Under the pieces are notes generated by a model. That model ran no database searches and was not told where the DNA came from. It saw nothing but the letters and a program-made list of their open reading frames with translations. Of a stretch of 64,000 nucleotides of DNA, positions 1-10,590 are shown one piece after another. Numbering within the stretch: position 1 is the first letter of the stretch; each line of letters starts with the position of its first letter. The DNA is from Rhineura floridana (lineage: Eukaryota; Chordata; Lepidosauria; Squamata; Rhineuridae). A program made the translations under genes and the position numbers. The stretch spans positions 18,521,248-18,585,247 of the forward strand of contig NC_084494.1 of assembly GCF_030035675.1 (NCBI RefSeq). The letters are read 5' to 3'.

Positions 1-400
1 TTATAGTGCATTTTAATGTTTTGAGTTTTTTTGCTTTGTGAGCCACCCAGAGAACTGCTGCTGTGCAGGAACAGCTGATAACACTCTCCCAACAGTGGTG
101 TCATGGCTGCTTAGCAGGATGGTGTGGGGGTCAGCCAGGGTGGTGGTGGTCAGGGCTGCATGGGCACACTGGCAGAATCCATCCAATGCTCCTACTGGTG
201 CACCCACATACCCCTGATCTTGCCCCCACCTTGCTCCGCCCCCACCCATCCTAGTAAGTGGCGGTGAGACTGCTGTCAGGAAGGCAGTGGTATGGCTCCA
301 TTCCATTGCACTGGCCACTCTTGCTGTTATGGGGCAGCTATATATATGTAAAAAAATAAAATAATAGGTAGATAGGTGGGTAGGTGGGTAGATAGATGCA
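1..400 (+). repeat. Split L2-like tail with an insert, then microsatellite
   Basis: The first 60 bases end in TGTGAGCCACCCAGAGAAC, the usual left arm of an L2-type 3' hairpin. The right arm, GGGGCAGCTATATATATG, appears only at about 332-350. The roughly 270 bp between (about 61-325) is therefore probably an insertion; its family is not recognised. A GGTA/GATA microsatellite follows at 364-398. Confidence 0.45.
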
Positions 401-405
401 AGATT

Positions 406-1161
406 CTGTGTCCCATTCTGTGTCTCAGTGGAGCAGTGACCCTCTGCTCAATGCAGAAATCCAAATGAAAGCTTATCTGGCCGGTGGCTGTCCAGCTGCC
501 CTTTGAATGCCTCCAGTGTTGGAGAGCTCACCACCTCCCTAGATCATTGGTTCCATTGTCGTACCACTCTAAGAGTTAGGAAGTTTTTCCTGATAGCTGA
601 AATCTGGCTTCCTGTAACTTGAGCCCATTATTCTGTGTCCTGCACTCTGGGATGATCAAGAAGAGATCCTGGTCCTCCTCTGTGTGGCAACCTTTCAAGT
701 ACTTGAAGAGTGCTAGCATATCTCCACTCGGTCTTCTCTTCTCCAGGCTAAACATGCCCAGTTCTTTCAGTCTATCCTCACAGGGCTTTGTTTCCAGTCC
801 CTTGATCATCCTCGTTGCCCTCCTCTGAACCTGTTCCAGTTTGTCTGCATCTTTTTTAAGGTGTGGTTCCAGAACTGGATGCAGTATTCAAGATGAGGCC
901 TAACCACTGCTGAACAGAGGGGAACTAGTACTTCATGCGATTTGGAAACTATATTCCTGTTAATGCAGCCTAAAATAACATTTGCCTTTTTACAGCCACA
1001 TCACACTGTTGGCTCATATTTACCTTGTGACCAGCAACAATCCCAAGATCCTTCTCACATGTAGTTTGCTGAGCAAAGTATCCCCCATCTTATAATTGTG
1101 CATCTGGTTTCTTTTTCCTATGTGTAGAACTTTGCACTTATCCCTGTTAAATTTCATTCTT
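406..1161 (-). mobile_element. CR1 LINE, 3' fragment
   Basis: Minus-strand translation gives the CR1 ORF2 end: [12 protein letters not shown], then [13 protein letters not shown] and [15 protein letters not shown]. The same segment recurs at 56597-57585 and 59676-60294. The copy is 5'-truncated at about 1161, where its sequence stops matching the 57-kb copy; the next 12 bases are the duplication left by the adjacent BovB insertion. Confidence 0.85.
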
Positions 1162-1173
1162 ATGGCCAGAGCC

Positions 1174-4100
1174 TCAAGGATGCACACCTTAATGGGGTGA
1201 GGGGGTTTGAGAGTGTTGAAGAAGCTGACAGCAATGCCATCAGGAGTCTAGACCAAGATGCTAGACTCCAAGCAGGGGCACCCAAGGTGGAATGGTTAAA
1301 GCTGAGACACCAGACTAAGATGCAACCAAACTCAGAGGAAGGCAATGGTAAACCACCTCTGAGTATCTCTTACCATGAAAACCCTATGAACAGAGTATCC
1401 AAAATCAGAGCTTGGAAAAGTTACTTTTTTGAACTACAACTCCCATCAGCCCAATCTAGTGGCCATGCTTGCTGGGGCTGATGGGAGTTGTAGTTCAAAA
1501 AAGTAACTTTTCCAAGCTTTGTCCAAAATGCATCATGAGATAGTGCTGGAAGACGAGACCCCCAGGTCAGAAGGCACTCACTGAGCTACTGGGGAAGAAC
1601 AAAGGACAAGTACGAGTAGTGCTGTGACACGGCTGGGTCAAAGCCGAAAGGAAGCCCAGAGGCTGATGTGCACAGATGTGAAAGGAGAGTCCGGAGTTGT
1701 ATGACGCACACGATAGGAACATGGAATGTGAGAAGCATGAACCAGGGAAAGTTAGAAATTGTCAAGCAAGAAATGGAACGTATCAATATTACAATACTTG
1801 GTGTGAGTGAATTAAAATGGATGGGAATGGGACATTTTCAATCAGGCAACTACAAAATATTTTATGCAGGAAATGGGAAATTAAGAAGAAACGGGGTTGC
1901 TTTAATAGTGAGAAGTGATGCAGCAAAAGCAATTAGGAGCTACAATGCAAGGTCTGAGCAAGTGATATCAATGAGATTAAATGGGAAACCTATTAACATA
2001 ACCATCATCCAAGTGTATGCTCCAACGGCAAACGCAGAAGAGGAGGAACTGGAGAGATTTTATGCAGAAGTAAAGGAAGAAATTGATCACACACCAAAAC
2101 AAGATGTGCTGATAATCATGGGGGACTGGAATGCAAAAGTAGGGAACAGAGAAGAACTAGGAATTGTGGGGAAATGGGTTTTAGGAGACAGAAATGAAGT
2201 AGGAGAAAGACTTATTGAATTCTGTGAAGCCAATAATTTGTTTCTTGCAAACACATTTTTTGAGCAACCGAAAAGACAACTGTGCATGTGGACATCACCA
2301 GATGGTCAATATAGGAATCAAATTGATTATATAATTGGTAACAGAAGATGGAGAAGTTCCATACTTTCTGTGAAAACAAGACCAGGAGCTGACTGTGGTA
2401 CAGATCATGAACTGGTCGTATTGAAAATCAGAGTAAAGCTAAAGAACAACAATAAAGCAATCATAATGCCAAAATACAATCTAAATAACATCCTAGAAGA
2501 ATATAAAGATCAAATAAGGAACAGATTTGAGGTTTTAAACTTAGTTGACAGAGAACCAGAAGAACTATGGAGTGAAGTCAGAGACATTATTACGGAAGAA
2601 TGCAAAAAGACAATGCCTCTAGTTAAAAAGAGAGAAAGAACTCAATGGATGATGGAAGAAACTCTTAAAATGGTGAAAGAGAGAAGGAAAGCAAAAGCAA
2701 AAGGAGGCAGAAACACGGTCAGAACCCTAAACGCAACAATACAGCGACTAGTACCTAGGGACAAAGAGAACTATTACAATAGTTATTGACTGTATAGAAA
2801 TAGAAGAGGACAACAAAAAGGGAAGAACAAGAGCCCTATTTCAAAAGATTAGAGAAATGAAAGGGAAATTTAAAACGAGAGTAGGGATGTTGAATAATCA
2901 ACAGTAGAACCCACTGACTGAGGCAGATGAAATAAAAGGAAGATGGAAGCAATACACTGAAAAACTCTATAAAAGAGATGCCAGGATGACATATTCATTC
3001 ATGGAGGAACCGTATAATGAAGAACCAGAAATTTTAGAATGTGAGGTGAAAGCTGCTCTTAAAATACTTGGAAGAAACAAATCACCAGGAACAGATGGCA
3101 TACCAATAGAGTTACTACAAGTTACTGAGACTAAATCTGTCCAAATTTTGACAAAAATATGTTAACAAATATGGAAAACTAAACAATGGCCCACAGACTG
3201 GAAGCGTTCGATATATACAGTACCCCAATGCCAAAGAAAGGGGATCCCAGAGAATGCAGTAATTATCGAACTATTGCCTTAATATCCCATGCAAGTAAAG
3301 TAATGCTCAAGATTCTACAACAAAGGCTCTAACCATATACGGAGTGAGAAATGTTCAATGTCCAGGCTGGATTTAGTAAAGGAAGAGGTACCAGAGATTA
3401 TGTTGCAAACATATGTTGGATAATGAAATGGACCAAGCAATTTCAGGAGAAAATCATCCTGTGCTTTATAGATTATAGCAAAGCCTTTGATTGTGTAGAT
3501 CATGAAAATCTATGGAATGCTTGAAAAGAAATGGCGGTGCCACAGCATCTGATTGTCCTGATGTGCAACTTATACTCTGGACAAGAGGCTACTGTAAGGA
3601 CAGAATATGGAGAAACCAATTTGTTTCCAATCGGAAAGGGTGTGAGAGAGGGGTGTATTTTATCACCCTATTTATTTAATCTATACGCAGTACATATCAT
3701 ATGGAAAGTGGGATTGGACCAAGATGGAGGAGGTGTGAAAATTGGAGGGAGAAATATCAATAATTTAAGATACCATACTGCTAGCAGAAACCTGTAACGA
3801 TTTGAAATGAATGCTGTTGAAAGAGGAAAGCACAAAAGCAGGACTACAGCTGAATGTCAAAAAGACGAAAGTAATGACAACAGATTTATGAAACGTTAAA
3901 GTTGACAATGAGGACATTGAACTTGTCAAGGATTATCAATACCTCGGCACAGTCATTAACCCAAATGGAGGCAATAATCAAGAAATCAGAAGAAAGTTAG
4001 GACTGGGGAGGGCAGCTGTGAGAGAACTAGAAAAGGTACTCAAATGAAAATATGTATCACTGAACGCTAAAGTCAGGATCATTCAGACCATGGTATTCCT

Positions 4101-4528
4101 GATCTCTATGTATGGATGTGAAAGTTGGACAGTGAAAAAAGCAGATAGGAGAAAAATCAACTCATTTGAAATGTGGTGTTGGAGGAGAGCTCTGCGGATA
4201 CCATGGACCATGAAAAAGACAAATAATTGGGTGTTAGAACAAATTAAGTCTGAACTGTCACTAGAAGCTAAAATGATGAAACTGAGGTTATCATACTTTG
4301 GACACATAATGAGAAGACATGATTCACTAGAAAAGACAATAATGCTGGGGAAAAACAGAAGGGAGTAGAAAAAGAGGAAGGCCAAACAAGAGATGGATTG
4401 ATTCCACAAAGGAAGCCACAGACCTGAACGTACAAGATCTTGAACAGGGTGGTTCACGACAGATGCTGTCACTGATTCATAGGGTCGCCATAAGTCGTAG
4501 TCAACTTGAAGGCACATAACAACAGCAA
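1174..4528 (+). mobile_element. BovB (RTE clade) LINE, near full length, copy 1
   Basis: A 12-bp direct repeat, ATGGCCAGAGCC, flanks it at 1162-1173 and 4529-4540, fixing both ends. The 5' UTR (1174 to about 1667) contains a hAT-F insertion. The open frame from 1668 to 2789 encodes the APE-type endonuclease: GTWNVRSMNQGK, SELKW, IMGDWNAKVG and TDHELV. Reverse transcriptase pieces follow (GRNKSPGTDGIPIELLQ; CFIDYSKAFDCVDHE; REGCILSPYLFNLY) but are broken by several stops and frameshifts, and the YADD region has become RYHTA. The 3' end is ACTTGAAGGCACATAACAAC. It is a dead copy; resemblance to copy 2 is high, so it is not ancient. Confidence 0.93.
1406..1521. mobile_element. hAT-F palindromic element inserted in BovB
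   Basis: A 116-bp near-perfect palindrome starting CAGAGCTTGGAAAAGTTAC and ending in its complement, with a 4-base-scale loop around CCAGTGGCCATGCTGGCTGG. It is flanked by the 8-bp duplication TCCAAAAT (1398-1405 and 1522-1529). The second BovB copy has a single TCCAAAAT at the same place (about 35060), giving an empty-site control. The 8-bp target duplication indicates the hAT superfamily. Confidence 0.92.
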
Positions 4529-4540
4529 ATGGCCAGAGCC

Positions 4541-5080
4541 ATTGTTGTTGATGATATGGATAGCTGCTCCTCCTGGTTCCTCTTTCTCTGCCCTTGGACA
4601 GAAAACAACTGGGAGGAAATCAGAAGCTCATGGTCAGACCACAGAACATCCAGGCAGAAAGAATGTGTGAAAGGGACTGCAGAACTAGTCCTACCCCACT
4701 GTTACTGTGGCCGGGCCTTTTACCATCTGTGTGTTCAGCTGGCATGTGAAAGGGCTCCACACATAGGCTGATGTTTTCCATGTGAGGAGAGATCCTGACT
4801 GGGCCAGTGTCCCCACCACCACATGAAGATGCTCTGTGGGCATTGTCATCATTGCGATCATCTTTATCATTAGGTTTATTACCTGCCCTTCAGCAGAAAG
4901 ACTCAGGCAAGTCACAACAATGTAAACTACAACACTCAAAACAGTTTAAAGCAAATTACAGTCACAATATATCAAGTGTCAAAGTTCAGGGAACAACAGT
5001 GACTGTCTTGTCCTTTGATACCTGTATAGCATTTTTTTTAGGTATAACAACAGCAACAATAATGTACTCTTCCTTGAAAT
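4541..5080. other. Unassigned; weak L2-like tail
   Basis: 4541-4840 shows no recognisable feature. About 4845-5020 resembles a reversed LINE 3' tail (CCTGCCCTTCAGCAGAAAG, then A-rich sequence), a decayed relative of the L2 tails elsewhere. Confidence 0.3.
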
Positions 5081-5374
5081 CAGGGGTGAGTAACCTTTCC
5101 CTTCTGGGCAACATTTTGGGAACCACATGCCAGTGGTGGTTGGGGCTAGAGGCAAACGTTGACGGAGCAATGAATGTAAATGTTACCATTGCAGGGTAGG
5201 CTGATTTCTAGACAGGACACATTCCAGCCAGGCAAAAACACCCAAAGAGAATGCAAAGCAGGGTCTGTAGGGTGTGTGACTAGGAAGGGGTTTATGGACT
5301 GAGAGAGTCCCAGGCCAGACAGACAGGCACAGAGGGCCTTATTTGGTCTTGGGGCCTAAGGATACCCACCCCTG
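5081..5374 (+). mobile_element. hAT-B (Charlie-like) non-autonomous element
   Basis: Ends CAGGGGTGAGTAACC and GATACCCACCCCTG are inverted. The flanking octamers CTTGAAAT (5073-5080) and CTTTAAAT (5375-5382) match at 7 of 8. The body shares GGGCAACMTTYTGGG and CACATGCCAGTGGTGG-type stretches with copies at 5482, 44447, 42238 (reversed) and 24396. Confidence 0.75.
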
Positions 5375-5481
5375 CTTTAAATCACACCCTACTTGGCCGT
5401 TTTGCTTTGTGTTTGACTCACAGTTTAGTATGATAAAGTTTACCTGATCAGTTAGCCTCTTGGCTACATAGACCACATAAA

Positions 5482-6021
5482 CTGGGGTGGGGAAATTTTT
5501 CCAGCCAAGGGCCACATTCCCACCTAGTCAATCTTCTGGAGGGCACAGGCCAGTGGTGGGAGGGGCCAGAGGCAAAGACAGGCACAAGGCCAACATGGGC
5601 AGAGCAGGGAATACCTTTGTACAATAGGGCAGGCTTCCACCTATACCCACTTGCACACCTCTCTCTATCTTCCATCCAGGCAGCCAACAGGCATTACTGC
5701 AGGTGAAAGACACATTCCAAGCAGGCAAGAACACTCTAGGATGGTGTGAAGCAGGGCTGCTGAATGATGAGGCCTGGGGAGGCATGTGGTGGAGACCGAT
5801 AGCTCTGATGGCTGTCCAAGGTGCTGAACCTAAATTTTCTGTAGGTTTCAGCATCTTGGGCTGCACTTTGAAAGTTTGGACTAAACCCTGGTGTGTATTC
5901 ACTGCCCCACTGACATGGGGGGCACCAGTCTTCACTGGAGGCATATGATGAGTCACAAAGGCCTGGCAGAGAGGCCTCGAGGGCCACATTCAGCCCTCAG
6001 GCTTGAGGTTCCCCACCCTTG
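5482..6021 (+). mobile_element. hAT-B element interrupted by hAT-C
   Basis: It starts CTGGGGTGGGGAAAT and ends GGTTCCCCACCCTTG. It shares the GCCACATTCCC and CAGTGGTGGGAGGGGC stretches of the family. About 5786-5938 is foreign hairpin sequence of the hAT-C type, so this copy is nested. No convincing flanking duplication remains. Confidence 0.65.
5786..5938. mobile_element. hAT-C hairpin element nested in hAT-B
   Basis: Contains GCTGTCCAAGGTGCTGAACC, a TTTGAAAGTTTGGACTAAA-like arm and a right end CACCAGTCTTCACTG. These match the cleaner copy at 46486-46649. Diverged. Confidence 0.55.
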
Positions 6022-6246
6022 ACCTAAATGGATACATAAATGAATGAGGTTCCTCACCTCTGACATAAGCACATCAAGAAAATGGAGGACTGTGTCCAGC
6101 AATGTGCAGTGATGACTGGAAGGGAGCCTGGGCAGTAATATTTGATAAGAGAAGAGGGGTGTTAATACAACTATGTCTTGATATATTGTAGGGTATGGCA
6201 TCCTTAGTGTCAATCTCAAATTCTAGGTGCTCTGGGCGGACTAAAG

Positions 6247-6390
6247 CAGGGATGGCTAACCTGTGGCCTTCCAAATGTTGTTGGTCTCCAACTCCCATCA
6301 CCCCCAGCCAGCAAGGTCAACAGTCAGGGCTGATGCGAAATGTAGTCCACAGCATCCAGAGGGCACTAGATTAGGGAAGGCTGGGATAGT
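6247..6390 (+). mobile_element. hAT-D hairpin element, decayed
   Basis: Starts CAGGGATGGCTAACCTGTGG, has the ACTCCCATCACCCCCAGCC arm and a decayed complementary arm. No clean right end or duplication. Confidence 0.55.
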
Positions 6391-6454
6391 GGTCCACCCT
6401 GAAGATGTGGGGCAGCAGCAAAGGAAGGAGATAACTGTTTCAGGACTAGTTACT

Positions 6455-7745
6455 GGCATAACTGGCGGCTTTTGATACCGTCGACCACGGTATCCTTTTA
6501 GATCGCCTGGAGGGATTAGGAATAGGGGGCACCGTTTTGTGGTGGCTTCGTTCCTATCTCTCTGACAGGCACCAATGGGTGGCATTGGGGGATGAGGTTT
6601 CAGACCCTTGGCCTCTCAATTGTGGAGTGCCACAGGGCTCTATCCTCTCCCCCATGCTATTCAACATCTATGTAAAGCCGCTGGGGGCCATCATCAGGAG
6701 ATTTGGGCTGCAGTGTCACCAATATGCGGATGACACTCAGCTCTATCTCTCATTTAAGTCCTCACCAAGGTTGGCTGTGGATATCATGTCCAAGTGCCTG
6801 GAATCCATTAGTGAATGGATGGGAAGGAATAGGCTGAAGCTTAACCCTGACAAGACCGAGGTGTTGCTCGTGGGAGACAAGAGTAAGTTGGGAGATATAG
6901 ACCTGGTGATTAATGGAGTAAAATTGCCCCTGAAAGACCAGGTCCGTAGCCTCGGGGTCATTCTCGATTCCCAACTGTCCATGGAGGCTCAGGTTTTGGC
7001 AGTGGGTCAGGCAGCTTGGTATCAACTTCATCTGATACGGAAGCTGCGACCCTACCTTCCTGTTCATCTGCTCCCACGAGTAGTACATGCCCTTGTCTCC
7101 TCTCGCTTAGACTACTGTAATGCGCTCTACGTGGGGCTGCCCTTGAAAACGATCCGGAAACTACAGCTGATACAAAATGCAGCGGCACATTTAATTAGTA
7201 ACTGCCGTCGCTGTGATCACATCATGCCAGTGTTAGTAGATCTACATGGGTTATCAGTTGTTTACCGGGCCCAATTCAAGGTGCTGGTACTGACCTTTAA
7301 AGCCCTATACGGTGTCGGCCCAGTTTATCTGAAGGAGCGCCTCCAGCATCACCAATTAGGCCGCCTAACAAGATCAGCCACACAAGACCTTCTCTCGATT
7401 CCGCCAGTCGAAACAGCTAGGCTGGTGCGAACCAGAGGGAGGGCATTTTCGATTGTGGCCCCCACCCTCTGGAACTCCCTTCCTTTCGATCTTCGCCATG
7501 ATATCTATCTCCTTGATAGGCTTTCGCCGAGCCTTAAAGACCTGGCTATTCAGGCAGGCCTATGGGAAATCTGGGGTATGTTAGTTTTTAATTACCTGAA
7601 AGAGGTGTTTAGTTTTTTAAATATTAGTATGTTTGTATTGGTTTTATACTGGATTTTATTGTAAGTCGCCTAGAGTGGCCGTTAATTCGGCCAGATAAGC
7701 GACTCACAAATAAAATTTTATTATTTTATTATTATTTATTATAAA
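6455..7745 (+). mobile_element. L2-clade LINE, 5'-truncated, reverse transcriptase and 3' end
   Basis: Translates from FDTVDHG through GVPQGSILSPMLFNIY, QYADDTQLYLS, LKLNPDKTEVLLVG, VRSLGVILDSQLS, SRLDYCNALYVGLP and a C-terminal FKVLVLTFKALYG. The YADD catalytic motif is kept and a 375-codon frame stays open from 6537 to 7664, but the last part is frame-shifted relative to the copy at 25779. The 3' UTR holds a hairpin (7665-7703) and an ATTATTTT tail. The 5' part (palm start, endonuclease) is missing. Confidence 0.88.
7665..7703 (+). other. L2 3'-terminal RNA hairpin
   Basis: Outer stem GTCGCCTAG with TAAGCGAC and inner stem GGCCG with CGGCC around TTAATT. It sits just before the AT-rich tail. 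Equivalent hairpins with compensating changes are at 27121-27159 and 57754-57786. Confidence 0.7.
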
Positions 7746-8503
7746 CCTCAGCCATCCAATAAAAAAAGAAAAAGGTGAGGAAATAAACACAGCCCTCAAA
7801 GGACTCCATCAACCTGATTTTAGGCTGTTTAAATCCTTTCATCTGAGCTCAGCTATCACAGGGAAAGTGTTGGCATTGTTGTGGGGACCCACTACCCTCC
7901 CTCCACATTCGTGATGTGCAGGTCATGGGTGGGTGTTCTCTGTTGCTTAGCCTCAAAGCATTTCACTCTCTTCATTCTTCTCCACCAGCGATAGAGTCCT
8001 CCCTCCCTGTTCATCTCTAAGGCTCAACGGAACAAAAGAAGAAGACAGGTGCTCAAATTAAATTCACCTGAAAGAGGGACTCAGATTGAATGTGTAATGG
8101 GGTTCTCACCCAGATGAAGAGATTTTAGAAGGTTTATGGTATGAGTTGTAATTAGAGCTAAGCCAAAACCACATTTTGCCAGAGCTTTCTGCCACCATTT
8201 TTTGTTGCTGCTGTCGTTCCCTCTACCATGTTGCCCCCAAATGATGCTAGATCTAGGGCATTGTGGCAGATTTAGCCAGGTTGCCACTTGCACTGGCAGC
8301 ATGCCCACCCCTTAGGAAAAAAAGAAAGAAGCTATACAGTATATATAAAGCCACTGCAAGCGGGAACCTCTCCCCTGAAAAACTGTTGTAGAATTTTTCT
8401 TCCAGCCCTGGAGAAATTCAGTTTACATCCTCCCCCCTACCCACAGTTACACTGGAGAATTCTGAGAGGCCATTTGTGGACAGTTCTAGTTTGAATTAGG
8501 GAT
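7746..8503. other. Unassigned sequence
   Basis: No repeat family, open frame or RNA gene recognised. Composition is ordinary. Confidence 0.4.
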
Positions 8504-8630
8504 GGGGGTGGTGGAATTGATTCAGTGTGCATTTAAAGCTGACTCTATCAAATTCGCCCTTTCCAAAACATTATGAGAACTGAAACACAGCGATCCTTTG
8601 AAATTTGCCCTAATGCAAATTTTGTAATAC

Positions 8631-8775
8631 AAGGTCACTGGGTGATCTTTCAGCCTAGCCTACCTGACAGGGTTGTTGGGAGGATGAACTGGAGAGGGGG
8701 AGAGCCATGTACACCACTTGGAGCTCCTTGGAGGAAAAGTGGGATATGAATGTAATAAAATAAACAAACAAACAA
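8631..8775 (+). mobile_element. MIR-like (CORE-type) SINE 3' part
   Basis: TACCTGACAGGGTTGTTGG and GAGGATGAACTGGAG, then GAGCTCCTTGGAGGAAAAG and an AAACAAAC tail. This resembles the 3' half of vertebrate MIR-type SINEs and the copies at 40085 and 51810. The tRNA-like head is missing. Confidence 0.55.
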
Positions 8776-8939
8776 ACAAATAGTCAACTAAGTTCTACTC
8801 AGAGTAGACCCATGGAAATGAATGAACCTGTTAGTCATGCCCATTAGGTGCTGCTACAAACCCTTTCCTGGAAGTGATAATGAAAGAAGCTAGCAGAGGC
8901 CGTTAGATCTGAGCCAGGGTGACAGACTGTTTTCTTGTA

Positions 8940-9200
8940 TTTTTGTATTGAAATATTTATTGTGTTTGTCATTAATTGGTATGTTTTGATTGATAGTTTG
9001 TTTTATGATTACTTTAAATATTATTATATTCATGCAATCAAATTCAATTATTTGTTGGATGGTTACATTTTGAAATGATTTAGTATTTGATTGCTATTGA
9101 TGTAGGGATTTGGTTTTTTGTTCTGTTGTGAGCAGCTTTGAGCATATTTATATGAAGCAGCATATACATTATTATTATTATTAACAACAACAACAACAAC
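8940..9200 (+). mobile_element. L2-like LINE tail
   Basis: A T-rich 3' UTR ends in a degenerate hairpin (GAGCAGCTTTGAGC ... GAAGCAGC), followed by ATTATTATT and CAACAACAAC simple repeat. It lies inside the split hAT-A. Confidence 0.5.
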
Positions 9201-9567
9201 AATAGCTTCAGTGTGTTTGCTTTGAGTAGGACTGTGCTGCATACCAGTCACAGTTTTCCAACAAAAATATTTACAAAAATGCATATATTAAGGGGAAGTG
9301 TGCATAAAAAAGAAGATATTAATGAAAATAGTGTACAAAATGCATAATATTAGGAGAAAGTGCTTGCAAAAATGTGTACATTACTCATAAGCATATACAA
9401 AAATGTGTTTAGTAGGAAAAAGTAGCACTAAAATGCTGAAAAAAATTCATGAGTTTTTTTTAAAAAAATAAAAATGGCAAATTGCTACAGAAATGCAAAT
9501 AAGTGAATTGAAGAATGGAAAAAATAGAAACTGAGAGTACTGAAACTGACAGATCCTTCCATCCCTA

Positions 9568-9977
9568 GAATTGACCAACCAGTCAGAGCACATAAGGTGG
9601 GGGTGCTGAGATACCCTTCCCCATTGGCTGCAGCACTGCCACAGTGAGATCTTTCTAATTTAAAATAGAAATGGAATCATTTGATTTAAAATAGAAATAG
9701 AATACATCTCCCCATAATGGGAATGACTGTGAACAGGTGATGCATGCTCCTTTTCAGTCTGCTGTCCAGATGAGGCTAACTGTTAATGGGTGACTCCAGA
9801 GCCCCAGTTTTCCATTCTTCTTCATCCTTCATCTTTAGACTTGGATTTGACAGTACTTCAAAGAGGGAATTCCTTCAAATAAAGGAATCTCCACTGTATG
9901 CATACCATAGTCACAACCCTAGTGGAGCTGAATACCCACAAAATTGCCAGTTTCCCTGAATTTGGGGGGTGGGGTAG
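9568..9977. other. Repeat related to 45640-45810, plus an exact 28-bp repeat
   Basis: 9755-9880 resembles 45690-45810 (CAGTCTGCTGTCC ... GGCTAACTGTT ... TTAGACTTGGATTTGACAG), so both belong to an unnamed interspersed family. 9578-9605 is identical to 10481-10508. Confidence 0.4.
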
Positions 9978-10171
9978 GAACCTAGGGAGCTGCCTTATAC
10001 AGAGCGAGACCATTGATCCATCTAGCGCAGTCTTCTGTACACTGACTAGCCATGGTTCACCAGGGCATCAGACAGGGGTCATTCCCATCGCTGCTGGAAG
10101 ACACCACGGATTGAACCTGGAAACTTCAGCAAGGAAAGCAGATGTTCTATGACTGAGCAACATCCCTTCCC
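9978..10171 (-). mobile_element. tRNA-derived SINE
   Basis: Reading the minus strand gives a decayed tRNA-like head (a GCTCAGTCATAGAACATCTG-like start, then GGTTCAATCC), then the body ending in AAGGCAGCTCCCTAGGTTCC. Same family as 46974-47175 and 58655-58845. Confidence 0.7.
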
Positions 10172-10261
10172 TAAACCTCTAAAATGCAGTATGATATTTG
10201 GAGGAATTGGGGAACCCATAAAGTTTCAGGGGAGCTGGAGTGGTGGGTAGCTTGACACTTA

Positions 10262-10334
10262 GCCTATTTTATTTGTATATCACTTGGAGAACATTTGTGA
10301 TCAAGCAGTCTATAAATCTTCTAAATAAATAAAT
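10262..10334 (+). mobile_element. L2-like tail, short
   Basis: GTATATCACTTGGAGAAC ... GTCTATAAATCTTC followed by AAATAAATAAA. A diverged hairpin-tail remnant. Confidence 0.4.
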
Positions 10335-10508
10335 CCCCAAGGCTCTGGGGGACAGAAGGATGGTAGTGGTGATAGCCATAACTCTGTTTCCACTGCTGGC
10401 TGTCCTGGCTACCACCCAAATCATGGCAACAGGGACTTTTACATGGAAGTAGGCAGGATATCTTTATTGAAGCACAGTACACCAGTCAGAGCACATAAGG
10501 TGGGGGTG

Positions 10509-10590
10509 TTCACCGCCCTGAGAGCTATTTGCTAAGGGCGGTATATAAATGGAATAAAATAAAATAAAATAAATAAATAAATAAACCCAG
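10509..10590 (+). mobile_element. L2-type tail with clear 3' hairpin
   Basis: ACCGCCCT pairs with AGGGCGGT (10512-10541), followed by ATATAAATGG and AAAATAAAATAAATAAAT. The same architecture with a changed stem, CCGCTTA/TAAGCGG, is at 54362-54393. Confidence 0.65.

Larger units (their letters stand above)
8504..9567 (+). mobile_element. hAT-A element split by later insertions
   Basis: The left part (8504-8630) begins TAGGGATGGGGGTGG and the right part (about 9236-9567) ends AGATCCTTCCATCCCTA. The two pieces are consecutive in intact copies, so 8631-9235 was inserted later. The family is AT-rich with repeated units such as AAAATGCATATATTA. Confidence 0.75.

Noticed and set aside
1668-2789. 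Long open frame as a host endonuclease gene
   Set aside because: It is the BovB endonuclease, bounded by a LINE target duplication and repeated at 35092-36195.
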